NCBI RefSeq assembly: GCF_023516435.1
Contig: NZ_CP097332.1
Span: forward strand, 2,294,001 to 2,358,000
DNA: 64,000 nucleotides
Direction: 5' to 3'
From: Jatrophihabitans telluris
Lineage (GTDB): Bacteria; Actinomycetota; Actinomycetes; Mycobacteriales; Jatrophihabitantaceae
The position numbers and the translations under genes were made by a program. Below the pieces are notes generated by a model. The model saw only the letters and a list, made by a program, of their open reading frames with translations, had not been told where the DNA came from and did not search any database. Shown here piece by piece: positions 29,860 through 38,764 of this stretch; position 1 is the first letter of the stretch; the number at the start of each line of letters is the position of its first letter.

Positions 29860-29902
29860 TTTCGGTCCCCGACCGGGTATATCCCCGGTCGGTGGACCGA
29901 AA
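29860..29902. terminator. Long hairpin between the DUF3048 gene and pdxS
   Basis: Left arm 29860-29877 pairs over 18 bases with the right arm 29884-29902 (one bulged T at 29893) around a 6-base loop TATATC. It begins 15 bases after the stop of the minus-strand DUF3048 gene and lies about 75 bases before pdxS, which is the right place for an intrinsic terminator. Alternatively it could act as a leader structure of the pdxS mRNA. Confidence 0.82.
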
Positions 29903-29916
29903 CGAGCACGGATTCG

Positions 29917-30999
29917 TCAGCTGACGGGCGCGCCCTTCGTGGCCAGCACCACGGTGGCCCCGCCCGGGCGCATGAACAACGGCTTGCCGCGCAGGTCACG
30001 GTAGGTCGTGATACCGGTGACCGACGTGCGCGACCAGGTGCCGTTGACGCGCTTACCGTCGCGGAACAACACCACCGGCCCTGAACCGACGGTCTCGGTG
30101 AACTGCGACGGGTTGCCCATGACATCGACATCGGCCGGGTTCGTGCGGACGGTGCACAGCTGGACGAGAACGTTCGCGGCCCCGATCGGCGTCCCGTCGG
30201 CCGCGATCAGCTTCTGTCCACCGATCGTGCGGGCGTAGCGGTGCGCCGACGGTACGTAGGCGAAGGTGACGGAGGTGCTGCCGACGACGGTGCTGACCGT
30301 CGGGGCAGCCTTGGCCCGGGCCAGCTGGGAGTAGGGGGTGGACCAGGTGAAGCCGATGTTCTTGGCGCCGCCGGACTTGGCGTTGGCGGCAATCTGAGCG
30401 AGGTTGGCGGTCAGGTTGTACGGCGCCGGACGGTTGCCGTCCCGGCCGAAGCCGGCCGCGCCGCGATCGTTGATGACGCCGGTGACGACGGAGCGGTCGA
30501 GGGTCGACAGCGAGTCGCCGCCGCCCCCGGAGGCCACGAGCTGAATCCGGCCGTACTGACTGAGCAACTCCGCGTCGCTGGCCCGCACGCTGCGCACCGG
30601 CTCCACCAGCGGGTGGTTGGTGCCGAACACGGCGACCATTCGGGTCAGGCCACCTTCAGCCTGTTCGATGTAGACGACGTCGGCCTTGTCGAGTCCGACC
30701 GGCGGCCGTCCGTTCTCGGTGTCGTCGATCTTGACCGCCAGCACCCGGCCCTTGAACGGGGCGCCGACGCCGGTGAGTGGGTTGACGGCAGCGACGGGCT
30801 TGGCGGTCGGCTTGCTCGGTGCCGGGGAGGGCGAGGGGGTCGTGGACGCCTTGGGTGTGGACGAGGTCGACGTGGCCGGATTCGCCGCCGGTTTGGCGTC
30901 CTTACCGGTCAGCGCGACCGCGGCTGCCGTGCCGAGGACCAGGACTGCGACCACACCCGTTCCGACGAGTGCGGTGCGCTTGGAAATGGCGGGTGCCAT
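29917..30999 (-). CDS. DUF3048-domain exported protein (YerB-like)
   Basis: A 360-residue exported protein. An N-terminal hydrophobic segment (TALVGTGVVAVLVLGTAAAVALTG, by position 7-30) is followed by a Ser/Thr/Pro linker. The DUF3048 domain has GRVLAVKIDDTENGRPPVGL, DVVYIEQAEGGLTRMVAVF, PVRSVRASDAELL, and a C-terminal part with VLVQLC and FRDGKRVNGTW. No enzymatic role is established for the family. It is the last gene of its unit, ten bases after the LemA-like gene. Confidence 0.85.
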   Translation of the reverse strand: MAPAISKRTALVGTGVVAVLVLGTAAAVALTGKDAKPAANPATSTSSTPKASTTPSPSPAPSKPTAKPVAAVNPLTGVGAPFKGRVLAVKIDDTENGRPPVGLDKADVVYIEQAEGGLTRMVAVFGTNHPLVEPVRSVRASDAELLSQYGRIQLVASGGGGDSLSTLDRSVVTGVINDRGAAGFGRDGNRPAPYNLTANLAQIAANAKSGGAKNIGFTWSTPYSQLARAKAAPTVSTVVGSTSVTFAYVPSAHRYARTIGGQKLIAADGTPIGAANVLVQLCTVRTNPADVDVMGNPSQFTETVGSGPVVLFRDGKRVNGTWSRTSVTGITTYRDLRGKPLFMRPGGATVVLATKGAPVS

Positions 31000-31009
31000 G
31001 AACTACTCC

Positions 31010-31600
31010 TCATTCTTCTTCGACCGTTCGGTCTTCCGGTCGTGCGGTCACGGGCAGGGGGAACGGGTCCGGCTCGCCCTCGGTCGGCCCGTCGAACGGG
31101 CTGCTGTCATCGATGTCGAAGTACTGCGGCAGCTCCCGGTAGCCCGCCAGGTGCAGCATCCGGGGCATCCGGCGCGCCCGGAGCGTACGAGTGTCGCGCA
31201 CCGCATCGTTGTAGAACCGCCGAGCGATCACGACTCTCGTAGCTGATTCCGACAGTTCCTCCACCGCGGCGGCCGGTAACAACGCGACGCTGCCGGCCAG
31301 CTCACGCAGTGCCCGGCCCAGTCGGTTCTCGGCCGCCGGGCGGTCCCGCTGATCCGGCGCGAGGGCGTGCTGAGCGACCTCGGCGAGTTGGTCGGCCTGT
31401 TGCCGGGGCAGTCGGCTGCCGGGCATCTCGGCCACGTGCTGCAACGCCGCCGCGCGCCGGACAAGCTGGGAATCCAGGGCCGCCTGCGCGGCGTCGACCC
31501 GCGCGTGCAGCCGATCCAGCCGCGTCAGGGTGAAGCTCACCCAGAGGGTCAGCACGATGGCGACCAGCACGGCCGCGATCAGCCAGCCGACCGACAACAT
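31010..31600 (-). CDS. LemA-like membrane protein of the PIM locus
   Basis: A 196-residue protein with one N-terminal helix (VGWLIAAVLVAIVLTLWVSFTL), then a long helical region (RLDRLHARVDAAQAALDSQL) and the motif RRFYNDAVRDTRTLRARRM, which recalls LemA-family proteins. The acidic C-terminal tail is Pro/Glu-rich. Its position directly after pimA matches the mycobacterial gene Rv2609c. A link to PIM synthesis is inferred only from neighbourhood. Confidence 0.75.
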   Translation of the reverse strand: MLSVGWLIAAVLVAIVLTLWVSFTLTRLDRLHARVDAAQAALDSQLVRRAAALQHVAEMPGSRLPRQQADQLAEVAQHALAPDQRDRPAAENRLGRALRELAGSVALLPAAAVEELSESATRVVIARRFYNDAVRDTRTLRARRMPRMLHLAGYRELPQYFDIDDSSPFDGPTEGEPDPFPLPVTARPEDRTVEEE

Positions 31601-31658
31601 AGGACAACACCCTAGGTCAGCCAGGCGGTGCGCCCGAAATCTCGCGGGCGGCCGGCGC

Positions 31659-32786
31659 TCAGACCGGGACGGACCCGGCGATAGCGATCTCGTACACGCG
31701 CAGGATCTGGGTGGCGACGACGCCCCAGTCGTAGGGACGGACGACTTCGGCGCTGGCCTCGGCCAACTGACCCCGAAGGGCGGGGTCGGCGAGCACCGAC
31801 TCCAGGGCCCCGGCCAGGGCGGCGGCGTCGCGCGTCGGGAACAGCACGCCCGCCCGGCCGTCGTCCAGCACCCGCGAGAACGCGTCGAGGTCGCTGGCCA
31901 CGATCGCCGTCCGGGCGGCCATCGCCTCCAGCAGGATGATGCCGAAGCTCTCCCCGCCGGTGTTCGGCGCCACGTAGACGTCCACGCTGCGCAGCAGGCT
32001 CGCCTTCTCCGGCTCGCTCACCATGCCGAGCATCCGCACCGCCCCGCTCAGCTCCTGCGGCAGCTCGCGTAAGAAATCGTCCTCATCGCCCCGCCCGGCC
32101 ACCAGCAGCTCGATGCCCGGGCGCGTCACGATCAACTCCTGCAGGGCCTCGAGCAGCACGCTCATCCCCTTGCGGGGCTCGTCGTAGCGACCGATGAACC
32201 CGACCGTGCCGCCCCGGACCGGGTCCCGCGGGTAGCCGGCCAGCGGCTCGGCCTGGGCGTAGGCGGACACGGCGACGCCGTTCGGGATCACGACGGCGTC
32301 CGCCCCGAGGTGAACCATGATCATCTTGCGGGCGGCCTGGGAGACCGCGATCCGGCCCGACAGGCGCTCCAGAACGGCCTGCACCACGCCGTCGAACATG
32401 GCCAGGAAGCGGGACCGCTCCGAGGACGAGTGAAAGGTCGCCACCAGCGGAGCGTCGGCCAGCAGCACGGTGAGCAGGGACAGGCTCGGCGGCGCCGGCT
32501 CATGCACGTGCACGACGTCGAACTCACCGTCACGCAGCCAGCGACGAACCCGGGTCGCCGAGACCAGGCCGAACTGCAAGCGGGCTACCGAGCCGTTGTA
32601 GGGAATCGGCACCGTCTTGCCCGCGGCTACGACGTAGTCCGGCAGAGCGGGCGTGTCCTCGTCGCCCGGAGCCAGCACGGACACGGCGTGTCCGAGGCTG
32701 ATCAGGGTCTCGGCGAGATCTCGAACGTGGGCCTGCACGCCGCCGGGAATGTCCCATGAGTAAGGGCAGACGATGCCGATCCGCAT
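31659..32786 (-). CDS. pimA: Phosphatidylinositol mannosyltransferase PimA
   Basis: GT-B (GT4) enzyme that transfers the first mannose from GDP-mannose to phosphatidylinositol at the inner membrane face. 375 residues. The N-terminal signature is RIGIVCPYSWDIPGGVQAH, the acceptor region is VHVHEPAPPSLSL, GRYDEPRKGMSVL binds the donor, and ESFGIILLEA is the EX7E motif. The ATG at 32786 is three bases after the patA stop. Together with pgsA and patA it defines the PIM pathway characteristic of Mycobacteriales and some related orders. Confidence 0.95.
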   Translation of the reverse strand: MRIGIVCPYSWDIPGGVQAHVRDLAETLISLGHAVSVLAPGDEDTPALPDYVVAAGKTVPIPYNGSVARLQFGLVSATRVRRWLRDGEFDVVHVHEPAPPSLSLLTVLLADAPLVATFHSSSERSRFLAMFDGVVQAVLERLSGRIAVSQAARKMIMVHLGADAVVIPNGVAVSAYAQAEPLAGYPRDPVRGGTVGFIGRYDEPRKGMSVLLEALQELIVTRPGIELLVAGRGDEDDFLRELPQELSGAVRMLGMVSEPEKASLLRSVDVYVAPNTGGESFGIILLEAMAARTAIVASDLDAFSRVLDDGRAGVLFPTRDAAALAGALESVLADPALRGQLAEASAEVVRPYDWGVVATQILRVYEIAIAGSVPV

Positions 32787-32789
32787 TGC

Positions 32790-33806
32790 TCACTCGCCCC
32801 CGGCGGAGATAGGTGCGGCCGGTGCGGCGGGTGCGGCCGGTGCGGCCGGTGCGGCGGGTGCGGCCGGTGCGGCGGGTGCGGCCGCCAGCCGGGCCTGGTC
32901 CAGATCGGCCAGCCACAGTCGCTGCATCATGTGCCAGTCACTCGGGTGGCGGGCGATCCGCTCGGCGAAGACGTCGGCCAGCGCCTGAGTACCGACCGCC
33001 AATTGCTCCCGCAGCCGACCCGGTCCGAGGTCCACGGGAGCCCCGATGTATTGCTCCCACCCGCGGCCACGGTAATTCAGGTGCACGGGGAGCAGGGCTG
33101 CTCCGGTGGTCGCCGCCAGCAGCGAGGGTCCGGCCGGCATCCGCGTCGGCTCGCCGAAGAACTCGACCTCGATGCCGCTGCGGGACAGATCCCGGTCAGC
33201 CACGAGGCAGACGACCCCGCCGGCCCGAAGGCGCTGCTTGAGCACGTCCAAGGGCGGGTGAGGGCCACCGGTGAGGGCGAGCACCTCCATGCCCAGGCCC
33301 TCGCGATAGGCGACGAACTTGTCGAAGAGAGTTTCCGGCTTCAACCGTTCGGCGACCGTGGTGAACGGGTGGCCGCGTTGAATCAGCCACAGACCGGCCA
33401 CGTCCCAGTTCCCGCTGTGCGGAAGAGCGACCACCACACCGCGTCCCGCGGCCGCCGCCGTCTCGAGGTGCTCGTAGCCCTCGGTGTGGACGTCGGCCAG
33501 GACCCGGTCGATGTCCATCGACGGCAGGCGGAAGGTCTCCAGCCAGTACCGGGCGTAGCTGCGCATGCCCTCGCGCACCGCCGCCGCCAGCTCGTCCTCG
33601 CTGCGCTGCGGGCCCAGCACCCGACGCAGGTTCTTCCGCAACTGCTGAACCGATCGCCCGTCGCGATGGGTGGCCAGATCCGCCACCCGCTCGAAAGCAC
33701 GCCGCGCCGCGGGCTCCGGCAGTGCGCGGACGAGCTTCCAAGCCGCCGAGTAGCCGAAGTCGGTCAGGCCGTCGGTGACCCGCTCCCGGGAGGGCAGGGA
33801 CTTCAC
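32790..33806 (-). CDS. patA: Phosphatidylinositol mannoside acyltransferase PatA, with repeat tail
   Basis: Acylates PIM1/PIM2 at the membrane. From GTG 33806 the product has 338 residues (VKSLPSRERVTDG) of the lysophospholipid acyltransferase superfamily. The catalytic HSGNWD motif is present, followed by GVVCLVADRDLSRSGIEVEF. The C-terminus ends in a run of Ala-Ala-Pro repeats encoded by eight 9-bp units, which is not a feature of the family. The start overlaps the pgsA stop by four bases (GTGA), and pimA begins three bases after the stop. The frame extends upstream to 34121, but that region is antisense to nothing useful and lies inside pgsA. Confidence 0.93.
   Translation of the reverse strand: MKSLPSRERVTDGLTDFGYSAAWKLVRALPEPAARRAFERVADLATHRDGRSVQQLRKNLRRVLGPQRSEDELAAAVREGMRSYARYWLETFRLPSMDIDRVLADVHTEGYEHLETAAAAGRGVVVALPHSGNWDVAGLWLIQRGHPFTTVAERLKPETLFDKFVAYREGLGMEVLALTGGPHPPLDVLKQRLRAGGVVCLVADRDLSRSGIEVEFFGEPTRMPAGPSLLAATTGAALLPVHLNYRGRGWEQYIGAPVDLGPGRLREQLAVGTQALADVFAERIARHPSDWHMMQRLWLADLDQARLAAAPAAPAAPAAPAAPAAPAAPAAPISAGGE
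32812..32883. repeat. 9-bp tandem repeat, eight units, encoding the PatA tail
   Basis: Eight exact-period units GGTGCGGCC or GGTGCGGCG encode an (Ala-Ala-Pro)n tail on the minus strand, close to the patA stop. The period keeps the frame, so tail length could vary between strains. Confidence 0.9.
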
Positions 33807-34429
33807 GAACCGAGCCCGGCCGCCGGTTGTGCGCGGGCCTGCTTGTAGACGGTCGCGAACCGCTGCGCCACCGTGATCGTCGATGCCGCGACGAGCAGCC
33901 ACAACGCGATCGCCTGGGCGTAGGGCACCTGGAAGGGCCAGCCGGTGAGCCCGGTGCCCACGAGCACGATCACGAGACGTTCGGCGCGTTCGGCGATCCC
34001 GACGTTGGCGGTCATGCCCATTCCTTCGGCGCGAGCCTTGATGTAGGACGTCAACGACCCCAGGACCAGGCAGAGCAGGCTGGCGGCAAGCAGGGCGGGG
34101 TGGTCGTGCCGGGCGAACCACCAGGCCAGCGTCGCGAACACCGCCGCGTCGGCGATCCGGTCGCAGGAGGAGTCGAGCACCGCGCCGAACCGGCTACTCA
34201 GACCGGCTACCCGGGCGATCGCGCCGTCGACCATGTCGAGCATCACGAAGAACCAGATGAGCAGCGTGCCGGTGAAGAAACTGCCGCGCGTATAGAAGCC
34301 GAGGGCAGCGGCCGTGGCGCCGATGGTGCCGAACACCGTGACCATGTCCGGGGTGACGCCGGCGTTGGCCAGTGACCGCCCCAGCGGGTCGACGACCTTG
34401 GACAGCGGGGCCCGGAGCACATTCAGCAC
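33803..34429 (-). CDS. pgsA: CDP-alcohol phosphatidyltransferase, probable phosphatidylinositol-phosphate synthase
   Basis: Integral membrane enzyme that joins CDP-diacylglycerol and inositol phosphate. 208 residues, with the complete CDP-alcohol signature DMVDGAIARVAG...FGAVLDSSCD (DxxDGxxAR...GxxxDxxxD), and about five or six helices. The assignment to inositol phosphate rather than glycerol phosphate rests on its place ahead of patA and pimA. GTG start at 34429. It is divergent from the EF-G-like gene across a 79-base gap. Confidence 0.92.
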   Translation of the reverse strand: MLNVLRAPLSKVVDPLGRSLANAGVTPDMVTVFGTIGATAAALGFYTRGSFFTGTLLIWFFVMLDMVDGAIARVAGLSSRFGAVLDSSCDRIADAAVFATLAWWFARHDHPALLAASLLCLVLGSLTSYIKARAEGMGMTANVGIAERAERLVIVLVGTGLTGWPFQVPYAQAIALWLLVAASTITVAQRFATVYKQARAQPAAGLGS

Positions 34430-34508
34430 TGCCCAAAGATACCGGCCCGGGGGTTGTCCTCCGCCCGGCGTGGGTGTCGAATGCGATCAGGCGAAATCGA
34501 GGTGATCG

Positions 34509-36623
34509 ATGATGTCGATGAAGACAGCGGGCAAGACGGCGAGCAAGGCACCAAATGTGCGCGCGGGCATCCGTCCGGCGAGCCGTCCGGCCGAGATCCG
34601 CAATGTCGCCCTGGTCGGCCATTGCGGCGTCGGCAAGACGACGCTCGTCGAGTACCTGCTCGCGCACGTCGGCATGATCGGCCGCGCCGGTTCGATCGCG
34701 GAGGGGACCACGGTCTGCGACGCCGATCCGGTCGAAGTGGCCCAGCAGCGTTCGGTCTTCCTGGCGGCCTGCCCGATCCAGTACGGCTCCGGGGAGACCG
34801 CGGTGCGGATCAACCTGCTCGACACGCCGGGCTTCGCCGATTTCGTCGGAGAGCTGCGGGCCGGCCTGCGCGCCGCGGACGCCGCGTTGTTCGTGGTTTC
34901 GGCCGCAGACAGTCTCGACGAGACGACCCTCGCGCTCTGGGAGGAGTGCGCCGCGATCGGCATGCCCCGGGCGGTGGTGGTGAACCGGCTCGATGCGCCG
35001 CGCGCGGACCTGCCCGCCACCCTGGCCGCCTGCCGGGACGCCTTCGGCGAGTTGGGTGGCAATGCCGTGCTGCCGCTGTATCAGCCCGGCCCGGACGGGG
35101 ACGGCCTGGTCGGATTGCTGTCCAGCGCGCAGGACGTCTTCGCCGAGGACCGATCGGCCCTCATCGAGGCGGTGATCGCCGAAAGCGAAGATGAGACGCT
35201 CCTGGACCGGTACCTGTCCGGAGCGAGCTTGGACCCCGAGATGCTCTCGCACGATCTGCACACCGCAGTCGGACGGGGGCATTTCCATCCGGTCATCCCG
35301 GTGTCGGCGACGACCGGTCTGGGACTGAGCGAGCTGCTGGAGCTGATGGTCAGCGGATTCCCGACGCCACTGGAACGACCGGCACCGGTGTGCACCACGC
35401 CCGATGGCCAGACGTTGCCCGAGCTGCACTGTGACCCGGACGGGCCGTTGGCCGGCGAGGTCGTGCGCAGCTACCTCGATCCGTACCTCGGACGGGTCTC
35501 ACTGGTCCGGCTGTTCTCGGGCACCGTCCGCGCCGATACCGCGCTGCACGTCTCCGGTCACGGGGGCGAGTCACGAGGCCATCCAGATCACGACCTGGAC
35601 GAGCGGTCCGCGGCGCTGCTCAGCTGCGCACTGGAACCCATCGATGCGGCGGTCGCCGGTGACCTGTGCGTGATCGCCCGGCTGGCCACTGCCGAAACCG
35701 GCGACACCATCTCGGCGCAGTCGTACCCGATGCTCATCCAGCCCTGGGTCATGCCCGACCCGCTGTTGCCGATCGCCCTCCGGCCGGCGACGCCGAACGA
35801 CGAGGACCCGTTGGCCAAGGCGCTCAACCGGCTCGCCGCCTCCGATCCGGGGCTGCGGATCGAGCGCAACGCACACACCGGGCAACTGGTGCTGTGGTGT
35901 CTGGGCGAGGCACACAGCGAGGTGGTCCTGGCCCGGCTACGGGCCGGCGGCGCCGCGCTGGTCACCGAACCCGTCCGGGTGGAGTTGCTGGCGACCTTCG
36001 CCGACACCGCCCGCGGCCACGGCCGGCAGGTCAAGCAGTCCGGGGGCCACGGCCAGTACGCCGTCTGCGATCTGGAGATAAGCCCGTTGCCCAGGGGCAG
36101 CGGTGTCACGTTCGTCGACAAGGTCGTCGGCGGCGCGGTGCCCAACCAGTTCATCCCTTCGGTGGAGAAGGGCGCCCGTGCCCAGCTGGCGCACGGCATC
36201 ACCTCGGGTGTCCCGGTCACCGACGTCCAGGTCACGCTGTTCGACGGCAAGGCCCACAGTGTCGATTCCTCCGACGCGGCGTTCCAGGTGGCCGCCGCCC
36301 TGGCGGTCAAGGAAGCAGCGGCCGCAGGCTCGGTCAAGCTCCTCGAACCTATCGACGCGGTCGAGATCATCGTGACCGACGAGCACATCGGCGCCGTCAT
36401 GTCGGATCTGTCGGCACGCCGGGGGCGGGTCAGCGGCTCCGAGCCGCTCGCCTCGAACCGTCCGGGCAACCGCAGTGTCGTCCGCGCGGAGGTTCCCGCA
36501 GTGGAACTGCTCCGCTACCCGATCACCCTGCGCTCGCTCAGCGCCGGTGCCGGGACGTTCCGCCGCAGCTACCTGCGCCACGAGCCGGCACCCGCGGCGG
36601 TGGCCGCGGCCATGCTCGGCTGA
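34509..36623 (+). CDS. Elongation factor G-like protein EF-G2
   Basis: A 704-residue translational GTPase paralogue. The P-loop GHCGVGKT is at about residue 37. G3 reads DTPGF instead of the usual DTPGH, and G4 reads NRLD instead of NKxD, as in the actinobacterial EF-G2 group. Domains III-V follow with GQYAVCDLEISPL, GGAVPNQFIPSVEKG and the C-terminal FRRSYLRHEPAP. These changes suggest altered GTP hydrolysis and a role other than routine translocation. It starts with tandem ATG codons after GAGGTG. It interrupts the pgsA-HIT adjacency seen in mycobacteria. Confidence 0.9.
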   Translation: MMSMKTAGKTASKAPNVRAGIRPASRPAEIRNVALVGHCGVGKTTLVEYLLAHVGMIGRAGSIAEGTTVCDADPVEVAQQRSVFLAACPIQYGSGETAVRINLLDTPGFADFVGELRAGLRAADAALFVVSAADSLDETTLALWEECAAIGMPRAVVVNRLDAPRADLPATLAACRDAFGELGGNAVLPLYQPGPDGDGLVGLLSSAQDVFAEDRSALIEAVIAESEDETLLDRYLSGASLDPEMLSHDLHTAVGRGHFHPVIPVSATTGLGLSELLELMVSGFPTPLERPAPVCTTPDGQTLPELHCDPDGPLAGEVVRSYLDPYLGRVSLVRLFSGTVRADTALHVSGHGGESRGHPDHDLDERSAALLSCALEPIDAAVAGDLCVIARLATAETGDTISAQSYPMLIQPWVMPDPLLPIALRPATPNDEDPLAKALNRLAASDPGLRIERNAHTGQLVLWCLGEAHSEVVLARLRAGGAALVTEPVRVELLATFADTARGHGRQVKQSGGHGQYAVCDLEISPLPRGSGVTFVDKVVGGAVPNQFIPSVEKGARAQLAHGITSGVPVTDVQVTLFDGKAHSVDSSDAAFQVAAALAVKEAAAAGSVKLLEPIDAVEIIVTDEHIGAVMSDLSARRGRVSGSEPLASNRPGNRSVVRAEVPAVELLRYPITLRSLSAGAGTFRRSYLRHEPAPAAVAAAMLG

Positions 36624-36689
36624 GGTTCGCGCGCCAGCTCTGACGGCAGGGAGCGCGCAGCGTCTGGTTGGTCGACAGGTTTCCGGTAA

Positions 36690-36706
36690 GTAACCCGCCG
36701 GTAACC
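36690..36706. promoter_or_regulatory. GTAACC-N5-GTAACC direct repeat upstream of the lytic transglycosylase
   Basis: Two GTAACC hexamers spaced by 11 bases lie 58-75 bases before the start of a secreted peptidoglycan hydrolase. MtrA, the actinobacterial cell-wall response regulator, binds direct repeats of this general type and often controls such hydrolases. The assignment is from memory of the motif and is tentative. Confidence 0.4.
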
Positions 36707-36713
36707 CAGTCGT

Positions 36714-36745
36714 TGAACCGACATCGACCCCTCGACGTCGGTTCA
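36714..36745 (+). promoter_or_regulatory. 14-bp hairpin in the leader of the lytic transglycosylase gene
   Basis: Arms 36714-36727 and 36732-36745 pair with a single mismatch around a CCCC loop. It lies 19 bases before the ATG of the transglycosylase and 90 bases after the EF-G2 stop. It could end the EF-G2 transcript or modulate the leader of the next gene. Confidence 0.6.
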
Positions 36746-36764
36746 GCGGAAGGCACCAACCACC

Positions 36765-38231
36765 ATGTCCGATCCGGTCCGCAGCACGCAGGGAAGTCCG
36801 CGCACCCGCCCGCACCGCGGCCCGCGCCGCCGCCCGTCCGCGCCACGCCACGCGGCGGTCGGCGTGACCAACCCGGGACCGAGCCTCGGCGGCTGGCTGC
36901 CGAGCCCGTCGCGGCTGAGCCCGGCGATCCCCAAGGCCCTGCTCGCCGTCGGGGTGGCGCTGGCGCTCGGCCTGCTCACGACGTCCTCGGCCGGTGACGC
37001 CCAGACCGGCCGGAAGTCCGCCGACACCGCGACGGCCCAGCGGCCGGGCGCCGGAACCGGCTCCCCCGTCCGCAGCATCACCAGCGTGACCGATCTGTCC
37101 CGCGGTGCACCCCGCGGCGCGAAGGTCATCACCGCCCAGCCGGTGAGGGTCGCCAAGCCGCGGGCCGCCGACCCCAGGTCCGTGTCCGCGCTCGCCGCCA
37201 ACGGCATACCGTCGGTCGCCCTGAACGCCTACCGGGTGGCCGCTGCCCGGATGGCCTCCGTGCAGCCGTCGTGTGGGATCGACTGGTCCCTGCTGGCGGG
37301 CATCGGTCGGGTGGAGTCCGATCACGGCCGCTACGGCGGCGCCGCGCTACTGGCGGACGGAACGTCGAGCATCCCGATCATCGGGCAGGCCCTGGACGGC
37401 AACAAGTGGGATTACATCGCCGACACCGACGCCGGCCGGCTGGACGGTGACCCGGTCTATGACCATGCGGTCGGTCCGATGCAGTTCATTCCGTCCACCT
37501 GGATGGCCTACGGAGCCGATGGGGACGGCGACGGCGTGGCCAATCCGTTCGACATCAACGATGCCGCGCTCGGTGCCGCCCGCTACTTGTGCGCGGCCGG
37601 GGGAAATCTGCGCACAGACGCCGGCCAGCGGCGGGCCGTCCTGGCCTACAACCACTCGGATGAGTATCTGGCGCTGGTGCTGGCAACGGCGCGCGCCTAC
37701 GCTGCGGGCACCCCGATCACGGGGCCGGTCACCGGCAACACGACCGGGCCGCTGCCCCCGGTGGACGCCGGCTTCGTGCCGCCGGTCAACCCCGGCGCGG
37801 CCAGCGCGATCGAGCCCGCCGCCACGCCGTCGGCCTCCGCACCCACTACCTCCCGGCGCGGATCCGGCGCCGGCTCTGGGCCTAATTCTGGCTCGGGTTC
37901 TGGCTCGGGTTCTGGCTCTGGTTCTCGTTCTGGCTCGGGTTCTGGCTCGGGAACTGCGGCCGGCTCCGGAGCTGCGGCAGGTGGCACAACTTCGGGCTCC
38001 GGCTCGCCGGCAGGTGGCGGCGCGGGCGCTGGTGGTGGTGGCGGGTCCACACCGTCTCCGGCTCCGGCTCCGGCCACCTCGCCCGCGGCCGGTGTGCCCT
38101 CGGTTCTGCCGACCTCGCCCGCAGCGCCGTCCTCGATCCCCAGCCCCGTGGGCGGGGTGGTCACCAGCACCGTGTGCACGGTGACCGGGTTGCTCGGCAA
38201 TCTGATTCCGGCGCCGTGTCCGAACCACTGA
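36765..38231 (+). CDS. Secreted or anchored lytic murein transglycosylase with Gly/Ser-rich tail
   Basis: Cleaves peptidoglycan. 488 residues: a long basic N-terminus, a hydrophobic signal-anchor ([19 protein letters not shown], about residues 61-79) and the transglycosylase domain. The domain runs from [19 protein letters not shown] (catalytic Glu in RVESDHG) through [20 protein letters not shown] to [16 protein letters not shown] Ser/Gly tandem tract (12-bp units near 37886-37950) and a Pro/Ala/Ser tail follow. The DGDG near the domain end resembles a Ca-binding loop. It is preceded by the GTAACC repeat and hairpin described separately. Confidence 0.88.
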   Translation: MSDPVRSTQGSPRTRPHRGPRRRPSAPRHAAVGVTNPGPSLGGWLPSPSRLSPAIPKALLAVGVALALGLLTTSSAGDAQTGRKSADTATAQRPGAGTGSPVRSITSVTDLSRGAPRGAKVITAQPVRVAKPRAADPRSVSALAANGIPSVALNAYRVAAARMASVQPSCGIDWSLLAGIGRVESDHGRYGGAALLADGTSSIPIIGQALDGNKWDYIADTDAGRLDGDPVYDHAVGPMQFIPSTWMAYGADGDGDGVANPFDINDAALGAARYLCAAGGNLRTDAGQRRAVLAYNHSDEYLALVLATARAYAAGTPITGPVTGNTTGPLPPVDAGFVPPVNPGAASAIEPAATPSASAPTTSRRGSGAGSGPNSGSGSGSGSGSGSRSGSGSGSGTAAGSGAAAGGTTSGSGSPAGGGAGAGGGGGSTPSPAPAPATSPAAGVPSVLPTSPAAPSSIPSPVGGVVTSTVCTVTGLLGNLIPAPCPNH

Positions 38232-38307
38232 CCGCGCCAGCCAACGGGCGCCGATGCCAGTGACGATGCCAGCCACGATGCCAGCAAACCGGGAGAAGGA
38301 TCACTAG

Positions 38308-38757
38308 ATGAAACAGGGCGATCAGATTGCCGACTTCGAACTCCCCGACCAGAACGGCAAGAATCGCCAGCTGTCAGAGTTGCTCTTGGACGGGCCGGTC
38401 GTGCTGTTCTTCTATCCAGCCGCGATGACGGGCGGGTGCACGAAGGAAAGCTGCCATTTCCGCGATCTCGCCGCGGAATTCGCCGCTCTCGGAGCCCAGC
38501 GAGTGGGCATCTCGACCGACTCGATTGCCACCCAGAAGCAATTCGCCGAGCTGAATGGGTTCGACTACCCGCTGCTGTCCGACGCCGACGGCGCCGTGGC
38601 CAAGCAGTTCGGGGTCAAGCGGCGCTTCGGCCCGCTGCCGGTCAAGCGACACACGTTCGTCATCGGAACCGACTCCCGCCTGATCGCTGAGATCTCGAGC
38701 GAACTCAACATGGATCTGCATGCCGACGAAGCGCTGAAAGTCTTGGCTCGGCCCTAG
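38308..38757 (+). CDS. Peroxiredoxin (BCP/AhpC-TSA family)
   Basis: Thiol peroxidase of 149 residues. The peroxidatic Cys sits in [20 protein letters not shown], where T..C and the following Cys two-thirds of a turn later suggest an atypical 2-Cys (BCP) enzyme. [25 protein letters not shown] continues the fold (first 20 positions typical). ATG at 38308 with GAAGGA upstream. It is the last plus-strand gene before the 32-bp repeat array, which begins eight bases after its stop. Confidence 0.92.
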   Translation: MKQGDQIADFELPDQNGKNRQLSELLLDGPVVLFFYPAAMTGGCTKESCHFRDLAAEFAALGAQRVGISTDSIATQKQFAELNGFDYPLLSDADGAVAKQFGVKRRFGPLPVKRHTFVIGTDSRLIAEISSELNMDLHADEALKVLARP

Positions 38758-38764
38758 CTCCTGA

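Noticed and set aside
34509-36623. Tetracycline-resistance ribosomal protection protein
   Set aside because: The EF-G-like sequence fits the actinobacterial EF-G2 group better, and no resistance context is visible.
36624-36764. ydaO-type c-di-AMP riboswitch before the lytic transglycosylase
   Set aside because: Such riboswitches precede wall-hydrolase genes in actinobacteria, but this leader is too short and I see no matching conserved blocks; only a simple hairpin is present.
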